A stretch of DNA of 64,000 nt from Haematobacter massiliensis (lineage in GTDB: Bacteria; Pseudomonadota; Alphaproteobacteria; Rhodobacterales; Rhodobacteraceae). The stretch lies in assembly GCF_000740795.1 (NCBI RefSeq), contig NZ_JGYG01000005.1, positions 62,001 to 126,000 on the forward strand. The letters run 5' to 3'. Below the pieces are notes generated by a model, which ran no database searches, was not told where the DNA came from, and saw only the letters and a program-made list of their open reading frames with translations. Of the stretch, positions 58,766-64,000 are shown one piece after another (positions within the stretch are counted from its first letter, which is position 1; every line of letters starts with the position of its first letter). Position numbers and translations under genes: made by a program.

Positions 58766-59752
58766 TCAGGGAGCGGCGTTCCCCTCTTTCCCGCTCTTGG
58801 TCTTCAGCAAAGAGACGATGACCCCCGCGCCCAGAATGGCGAAGGTGATGCCGAGCGACCATACCGGCGGGAACTTCTCCCACCCCATCAGGTCTGCGAT
58901 GAAGATCTTGGAGCCGATGAACACCAGCAGGAGCGACAGCGCGTATTTCAGATAGGCGAAACGGTGAAGGATCGCCGCCAGAGCGAAGAACAGCGCGCGG
59001 AGACCAAGAATGGCGAAAATGTTCGACGTGTAGACGATGAACGGCTCCGTCGTGATCGTGAAAACGGCGGGGACGGAGTCCACTGCAAAGATCAGGTCCG
59101 CGAATTCGATCATCACCAGCGCAAGGAACAATGGCGTGGCATAGCGTACCATCCGTCCCGCACTGTCGGGCAGCTTGACAAAGAACGCGTTGCCGTGGAG
59201 TTCGTCCGTGACGCGCATGTGCTTGCGGGCGAAGCGCAGGAGCGGATTACGGCTCAGGTCAGGCTCCTCATCGTCTCCGGCAAAAAACATCTTGATGCCG
59301 GTGAAGATCAGGAACACCGCAAAGACGTATAGCACCCAGTGATAGTTCGATACGATCGTGGCCCCCAGCCCGATCATGATCCCGCGCAGCACGATGACGC
59401 CCAGAATACCCCAGAACAGCACGCGGTGCTGATATTTCCTCGGGATGGCGAAAAAGCTGAAGATCAGCGCAATGACGAAGATGTTGTCCAGCGCGAGCGT
59501 CTTCTCCACCACGAACGCGGTGAGGTATTGCGCCGTCGCTTCGGGCGTCATCTGCCACCAGACAAAGCCTGCGAAGGAGAGGCCGAGCGTGATGTAGAAG
59601 AGCGACATCTTCAGGCTGGCCGCGATCTCGATCTCCTTGTCTTCCTTGTGGAAGACGCCGAGATCCAGCGCGAGAAGGGTCAGGACGATGCCCATGAACA
59701 CCAGCCACATCCAGACCGGTGTTCCCATGAAGAGTGAAGTAAGTATATCCAT
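58766..59752 (-). CDS. TerC/Alx-family integral membrane protein
   Basis: A 328-aa protein with about nine helices. Family features are LALDLGVFHKEDKEI, FVVEKTLALDNIFVIALIFSFFAIPRKYQHRVLFWGILGVI and MIEFADLIFAVDSVPAVFTIT, with the intramembrane acidic residues expected to bind metal. TerC/Alx proteins are linked to manganese export and metalation of exported proteins, and to tellurite resistance. The start is the ATG at 59752; the frame runs 31 codons further into the structured leader. Confidence 0.87.
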   Translation of the reverse strand: MDILTSLFMGTPVWMWLVFMGIVLTLLALDLGVFHKEDKEIEIAASLKMSLFYITLGLSFAGFVWWQMTPEATAQYLTAFVVEKTLALDNIFVIALIFSFFAIPRKYQHRVLFWGILGVIVLRGIMIGLGATIVSNYHWVLYVFAVFLIFTGIKMFFAGDDEEPDLSRNPLLRFARKHMRVTDELHGNAFFVKLPDSAGRMVRYATPLFLALVMIEFADLIFAVDSVPAVFTITTEPFIVYTSNIFAILGLRALFFALAAILHRFAYLKYALSLLLVFIGSKIFIADLMGWEKFPPVWSLGITFAILGAGVIVSLLKTKSGKEGNAAP

Positions 59753-59815
59753 ATCCGAATCCGACCTCTTTTCCGCATAAACGCGCGAGATCGGCGGATC
59801 GTGCCAGGGCCAACC

Positions 59816-59858
59816 TCGAGCAAGCTCGAAGTGGTCCGACATCACGGCGCAACGCCGT
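59816..59858 (-). promoter_or_regulatory. two tandem hairpins in the TerC gene leader
   Basis: TCGAGC-AA-GCTCGA (59816-59829) and ACGGCG-CAA-CGCCGT (59844-59858) lie 64-106 bases upstream of the start. TerC/Alx genes are often controlled by the yybP-ykoY manganese riboswitch. I do not see that riboswitch's conserved loop sequences, so this is only a structured-leader candidate. Confidence 0.35.
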
Positions 59859-60251
59859 CAGAGGGGCCCGGTCCACGGCGATAAGATAGCAAAGGCCATG
59901 CCGCTTTCAACCGGGACGGCTGACGTGCGGCTGCGGCAAAGTGACCCTGTCGTGCATATCTCGCTCACGGCGCAACGGCTCGTCCAACGAGCGAAGACGG
60001 GTTCACCCCGGTCGAATAGGGGTGGCGGGTCGCCGACCCGGTCAGGCCCGTCCTCGCCGGCCAGGGCGAGCGGCTGCGGGCCCGCAACGCCGCGCAGAAG
60101 GTTACACACGCCGCTACCGTGATCCCCGCTGAGCAAGACACCGAGCCGGACATCCCAGCCTGACTGGAAGACGATGGATCATGCCATGGAGATGGCGTGC
60201 GCAATACCATCGTCTCAGGCAATGATTTTTTTCAGCAGCACATTTCGCGCA
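59859..60251. other. intergenic without a recognisable gene
   Basis: Short frames on both strands look Arg/Pro-rich and unlike any family I know. Confidence 0.4.
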
Positions 60252-60289
60252 GCCTCCAATCGGGGAAGGTGCCTTCCCCGATTGGAGGC
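60252..60289. repeat. 38-bp near-perfect palindrome (18-bp stem)
   Basis: Bases 60252-60269 pair perfectly with 60272-60289 around a TG centre. It lies 117 bp upstream of the DUF1330 gene. It lacks a T-run in either direction; possible roles are a terminator for transcripts from the left, an attenuator, or a mobile palindromic element. Confidence 0.65.
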
Positions 60290-60405
60290 GCTGAGAACCC
60301 TTAGCTTTTCATCGAAGCCGCGTGACATGCGAAGGCAGCTTCACCATTCTGCCTCTTGCCGACCGCCGTCCTTCGACCGCAGCGGCAGTAAGGGAGAGAG
60401 ACCGA

Positions 60406-60732
60406 ATGACCGCATTCCTGATCGCCGAGGTGAAGGTCACCGATGATACCTGGGTTCCTGACTATGCTGCGCGCGTCCATGACATCGCTGCCCGGCACGG
60501 CGGACGCTACCTTTCGCGCAGTGGGAACATCGAAACCCTGGAAGGCGCTGCGACGGATGAGACGTTGATCGCCCTGATCCAGTTTCCCGATCGCGCGGCC
60601 GCTCATGCGTTTGCCAACGACCCCGAGTATGCGCCTTTCGGGACGGCGCGGCAGAAAGGGTCGGTCAGCCATTTCCGTGTAATCGACGATACGGATTTGG
60701 CGGGTGCCATTCCGTACCTGCCCAAGCCCTGA
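60406..60732 (+). CDS. DUF1330-family protein
   Basis: A 108-aa single-domain protein of the DUF1330 dimeric alpha/beta-barrel family: FLIAEVKVTDDTWVPDYAARV, HGGRYLSRSGNIETLEG, LIALIQFPDRAAAHAFANDPEY. Function unknown. GGGAGAGAG precedes the ATG at 60406; in-frame codons further upstream are not conserved-looking. Confidence 0.8.
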   Translation: MTAFLIAEVKVTDDTWVPDYAARVHDIAARHGGRYLSRSGNIETLEGAATDETLIALIQFPDRAAAHAFANDPEYAPFGTARQKGSVSHFRVIDDTDLAGAIPYLPKP

Positions 60733-60879
60733 CAACACTTTCATAGTTATTCCCATCCGGCCGGTGGCTTGGGGCGTCTTATCATCACGGCCCAAGCCAC
60801 CGGCCGGGCGCTGCCGAACGAGTACGAATTCTGACAGGCGATCACCAACCCGCAGCAGGCTTCTGCGGCCAACCGGCTA

Positions 60880-61725
60880 GTGCGCCTGATACCTCGCTGC
60901 AACCAGAGCTTGAAAAGGCTGGCCGAGGGCTTCTGATTTCTGCGCTCTGGCTGGACAATCCAGAAGCTCTCCTCGGTTGCAACCGGCGGCCCGAAAGGAC
61001 ACCAGAGCTGTCCTGTCAAGATTTCCCCCTCCACATAAAGCGCGGGAACCAGAGCGATGCCCAGACCATGGATGGCGGCGGATATAAGCGCCTTACTGTT
61101 GTCAAAGCGCGGGCCGATAATCGCACCGCTGTGCTTCTGGCCGGCCAGCCGGAGCCACGTCAGCCACAGGTTCGGTCGACTGGAGTTCTGCAATGTCCGC
61201 ATCCTACCGAAGTCGGGATGCTCCGGCGCCTTGTCGCGAGGGATCAGAACAGGGGAGGCGACCGCAAGGATCAGTTCCCCGATGAGTTTCTGGTAATGGG
61301 CCCGCGCCACGACCGCGGAGGATGACGAGATCCGCGTCGGTATCCTCAAATTTGACATGGCCATCAGTATTTCCGAGCTCAACCATCGCGGTCGGGTTCG
61401 CATCAATGAAGCCTGCGAGCCGTGGTGTCAGCCAGCGAGAGGCAAAGGCGGGCAAACTGTCGGTCGTCGAGCTTGCGACCCCGGACTGTACCGATCGACG
61501 CCTGCTCGATCTGATCCAGCAGGACTGTGATATCCGCAAGACAGCTGCTGCCCGCCTGTGTCAGAACGATGCGCGAGCCGATCCTCTCGAACAACCGCAC
61601 GCCAAGCAGGTTCTCCAGATTGGTGATCCGCCGGCTTACACCTCTCTGGCTGATGGCATGTCTTCGCCAGCCTTGGTGAAACTGCCGTAGCGTGCCGCAG
61701 ATTCGAACGCCTGAAGCGCGGAGAG
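60880..61725 (-). pseudogene. LysR-family regulator (GcvA-like) pseudogene
   Basis: Pieces of one LysR protein appear in successive frames. They read SLSALQAFESAARYGSFTKAGED, then AISQRGVSRRITNLENLLGV and RLFERIGSRIVLTQAGSS. After a shift come LPAFASRWLTPRLAGFIDAN and HVKFEDTDADLVILRG. After another come YQKLIGELILAVASPVLIPRDK and KALISAAIHGLGIALVPALY. At least three frameshifts (near 61655, 61500 and 61330) are needed, so the gene is dead unless the assembly is wrong. Confidence 0.8.
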
Positions 61726-61731
61726 CGAGGG

Positions 61732-61751
61732 CTACCTCTCATGAGAGGTAG
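61732..61751. promoter_or_regulatory. 20-bp perfect palindrome
   Basis: CTACCTCTC-AT-GAGAGGTAG is self-complementary over 20 bp. It sits at the 5' end of the broken LysR gene and about 100 bp from the rightward BASS-type fragment, where the operator of a divergent LysR pair would be expected. Confidence 0.4.
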
Positions 61752-61844
61752 TCATGACGACGTGCGCCTTTCAAGCATTTTACAACGCAGCGGTCCCAGG
61801 TCACATCGAGCAATCGCCTTGCTGACCATGAGAACGACCAATGC

Positions 61845-62510
61845 GCCATAGGACTGTCGGAGGAAGCCCTGCTGGCGACCGTCGTCTTTTCCGCGGCTCC
61901 CCCGCTGAGTTCCGCCCCCGCGATCGCGCTGATGCTGGGCCATGACGCGCGGCTCGCGATGCGGCTGATGTTGACGGGAACCCTGCTCTCTCCGGTAATG
62001 GTTCCCGTGAGCTTCTGGATGGCGGACTTGTCCGGCACGCTACCCTTTGCCCTGAGGACCGGCGCCATGCTGGCGGGCGGAGTTTTTCTCGGTCTGGGGA
62101 TGTGCCGTTTGCTCGGGTCCGAGCGTCTTGCGGCCGAAGCCCGCGCGCTTGACGGCGTTGCGACCGCCTTGATGCTGGCGTTCCTGCTGCCGGTGATCGA
62201 CGGGCTTGGCGCGCGTATCCTCTCCATGCCGGGTCTGGCGCTGGAGCTTGCGGCGCTGGCCTGCGCTCTAAATTTCGGCGGCAACCTGCTGCTTCGAACG
62301 TTCGCAAGGGACCGCGCCTCTACCCCTTCCGCCGCGAGTGCGGGGCTGGTGTTCGGAAATCGCAATGTCTCGGTGGTTCTTGCGGCGCTGCCGGGTCCGA
62401 CAGTCGCCCTTTTCGTCGGCCTCGCCCAGTTGCCGATTTACCTGACGCCTGTACTCCTTGGCTTTTACGACAGGTTCGTGTCCAGATGTCGCCTTTCATC
62501 GGAATCCTGA
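61845..62510 (+). pseudogene. C-terminal fragment of a BASS-type (bile acid:sodium symporter-like) transporter
   Basis: Homology-like sequence begins IGLSEEALLATVVFSAAPPL and continues through SAPAIALMLGHDARLAMRLMLTGTLLSPVMVP to LVFGNRNVSVVLAALPGPTV and LAQLPIYLTPVLLGF. The usual N-terminal half (about 100-130 residues) is missing; the open frame upstream of 61845 is not transporter-like. A short protein from the ATG at 61932 is possible but would lack half of the transport core. Confidence 0.65.
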
Positions 62511-63133
62511 GCCTCGACACGCGCTTCCCCCGGATCATGGGCGATGTCGGGGATCCCGCGAGCTACCACTTGCCCGCGCGCGTTCGAATGGTCAGCGGCG
62601 TCGGCAGTCCCAACATTGTCCGCGAAGAACGCCAGTCGGCAGAGGTTGTGGCACGCTTCATCAACGCCGCGCGCGACGGGAGGCAGAGGGCGCGGTCCTT
62701 ATCACCTCGACCTGTGGATTTCTCATGCTCTTGCAGGATGAGATTGCCCGAGCCGTTCGGGTGCCTGTGCTGCTTTCCTGCCTCACGCTGATCCCCATCA
62801 TACGCCGGCTGACGGGGGATCGCCCCTTGGGGATTCTGACGGCCTCCGCGCGCGATCTCGGGACGCAGGCCCTTGCGAGAGCCGGATGCTCCGGCCTGCA
62901 GATAGATGTCGCCGCTATGGAGCAGCACCGGATTTTCGCCGAAACCTTGCTCCCACCAAAATCCGCGCAGCTCGCGACGCTGGACCCCATGGCCATGAGC
63001 GCTGCCGTCACGGATGTCGCACGGAAGATGATCGCCGCTCATCCGGATATCGCGGCGCTGATTCTCGCAGCTGCGCTCAGCGGCCGGACGGCCCGTGTAC
63101 TCGATCCTCGACGGACCACGTCTCATCGCCTGA
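62486..63133 (+). pseudogene. Asp/Glu racemase-family protein, frameshifted
   Basis: The frame from ATG 62486 reads MSPFIGILSLDTRFPRIMGD through NIVREERQSAEVVARFINAARD. It shifts near 62680 to EGAVLITSTCGFLMLLQDEI and RLTGDRPLGILTASARDLG, then again near 63090 to RPVYSILDGPRLIA and a TGA at 63131. The TSTCGF Cys is the family active-site type. Two single-base shifts break it. Confidence 0.72.
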
Positions 63134-63356
63134 CCGGCGGTCAGGCACCGAGCCCCGCGGATCGATAAAGGCCACTTCGAAGGGCGCTTAAGCGATGCCG
63201 TACATACCGGCTCGCGCCCCACTCCTATTACAAACATGTCTCCGTGCAACTGCGCCGGTCTGCGTCCTATGCCACTACAGATTGTCTGACAATATTTCCT
63301 TTGATAAGGTCTCAGGCAAATCAAACGCTGAGGCCCCGGCTCGACAGCGGAAGGAG
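63134..63356. promoter_or_regulatory. promoter region of the acyl-CoA dehydrogenase gene
   Basis: The gap holds the palindrome at 63281-63293 and little else that I can interpret. Confidence 0.4.
63281..63293. promoter_or_regulatory. candidate GntR-type operator ATTGTC-T-GACAAT
   Basis: A perfect 6+1+6 palindrome lies 70-82 bp upstream of the acyl-CoA dehydrogenase start. The form is typical of FadR-subfamily GntR sites. Confidence 0.45.
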
Positions 63357-63362
63357 ATGAAC

Positions 63363-64000
63363 ATGACACATACACTCGAACGTGCGGGACTGTCCGACCG
63401 GGCGCTGGACATGGCGGACCGGGTGGAGCGGTTCGTCCTGGATATTGTCGCGCCGTATGAGAAGGATCCGCGCCGCACGTCGCACGGGCCGAAGGATGAG
63501 CTGGTCACGGAACTGAAGGGGTTGGCCCGTCAGGCGGGGGTACTCACCCCGCATATCCTGCCCGACGGGAGCCATCTGACGCAGAGGGAAACGGCGGCGG
63601 TTCTGATCCGTTCCGGGCTCTCGCCCCTTGGCCCATTGGCCTGCAACACCGCAGCGCCGGATGAGGGCAACATGTATCTGCTGGGCCATGTCGCCTCCCC
63701 CGCGCTGAAGACGCAGTTCCTTCAGCCGATGATCGAGGGAGAGAAACGCTCCTGCTTCCTGATGACCGAACCTGCAGAGGATGGCGGCGCGGGATCGGAC
63801 CCGTCGATGATGCTGACGACCTGCCGGCCTGACGGCAACCACTGGGTCATCGACGGGCGGAAGACCTTCATCACCGGAGCGGACGGTGCGGGCGTCGGCA
63901 TCGTCATGGCGAAATCGGACGAGGGCGCCTGCATGTTTCTCGTCGACCTTCCCCACCCGGCCATTCGGATAGAGCGGGTGCTGGACACCATCGACAGCTC
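63363..64000 (+). CDS. acyl-CoA dehydrogenase, 5' part (cut by window end)
   Basis: The first 212 codons of an acyl-CoA dehydrogenase-family flavoenzyme. Visible landmarks are SPLGPLACNTAAPDEGNMYLL, FLQPMIEGEKRSCFLMTEP (FAD/substrate segment), GAGSDPSMMLTT and WVIDGRKTFITGADGAGVGIVMAK. These suit the long-chain, ACAD10/11-like group. AAGGAG lies 6 bp before the ATG at 63363; an in-frame ATG at 63357 is less well spaced. The C-terminal flavin domain and catalytic Glu/Asp are outside the window. Confidence 0.85.
   Translation, partial: MTHTLERAGLSDRALDMADRVERFVLDIVAPYEKDPRRTSHGPKDELVTELKGLARQAGVLTPHILPDGSHLTQRETAAVLIRSGLSPLGPLACNTAAPDEGNMYLLGHVASPALKTQFLQPMIEGEKRSCFLMTEPAEDGGAGSDPSMMLTTCRPDGNHWVIDGRKTFITGADGAGVGIVMAKSDEGACMFLVDLPHPAIRIERVLDTIDS

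Noticed and set aside
59753-59900. yybP-ykoY manganese riboswitch
   Set aside because: The gene family fits, but the conserved loop sequences could not be found by eye; only plain hairpins are seen.

Overview
The window is GC-rich, densely packed in operons and full of 4-bp ATGA start/stop overlaps. It looks like chromosome or large-plasmid DNA of an alphaproteobacterium, most likely Rhodobacterales (Paracoccus/Rhodobacter-like). Pointers are TRAP transporters, a CopG regulator coupled to a PHB-depolymerase-type esterase, a pseudoazurin remnant, and a cytosine-deaminase homologue of the type I recall from Rhodobacter. No rRNA, tRNA, CRISPR array, intact insertion sequence or phage was seen.

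Region 1 (about 0.1-15.1 kb) is an iron/siderophore island. It holds a catechol siderophore assembly line (EntE-like ligase, free-standing aryl carrier protein, EntF-like Ser-specific NRPS with thioesterase), a cytochrome b561, a ferric-siderophore ABC importer translationally coupled to a complete TRAP transporter, a YncE-like propeller protein and a Fes/IroE-type esterase. Genes for making 2,3-dihydroxybenzoate are absent. A methylthioadenosine/SAH nucleosidase follows at 15.6 kb.

Region 2 (16.8-24.0 kb) is a Bmp/Nup-type nucleobase ABC importer operon with an amidase and a CodA-like deaminase whose Asp314-equivalent is Cys, which suggests 5-methylcytosine. Region 3 (25.0-32.9 kb) is a LysR regulator divergent from an RraA-like aldolase, a peptide-type ABC importer with fused ATPases, and an MFS exporter. 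Region 4 (33.9-44.1 kb) is an organosulfur operon: three luciferase-like monooxygenases, an M20 deacylase, a GNAT acetyltransferase, a fused permease-ATPase, two tandem binding proteins and a cysteine-synthase-like enzyme. It resembles the Bacillus ytm/ytn and yxe S-substituted-cysteine salvage operons.

Region 5 (44.1-50.9 kb) is gene-poor and carries decayed genes (pseudoazurin, response-regulator domain). It also holds a CopG/PHB-depolymerase pair behind an 11-bp repeat array, a 42-aa basic protein and a secreted phytase/esterase-like protein. Region 6 (51.5-58.6 kb) is a GntR regulator divergent from an operon of a ligand-less NRAMP relative, PxpA, a DUF1445 protein, fused PxpB-PxpC and a biotin carboxylase-BCCP fusion. 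Together the last genes contain every module of a urea-carboxylase-like biotin enzyme. Region 7 (58.7-64 kb) has a TerC/Alx membrane protein, a DUF1330 protein, a run of three broken genes (LysR regulator, BASS-type transporter, Asp/Glu racemase-like), and the start of an acyl-CoA dehydrogenase cut by the window edge.
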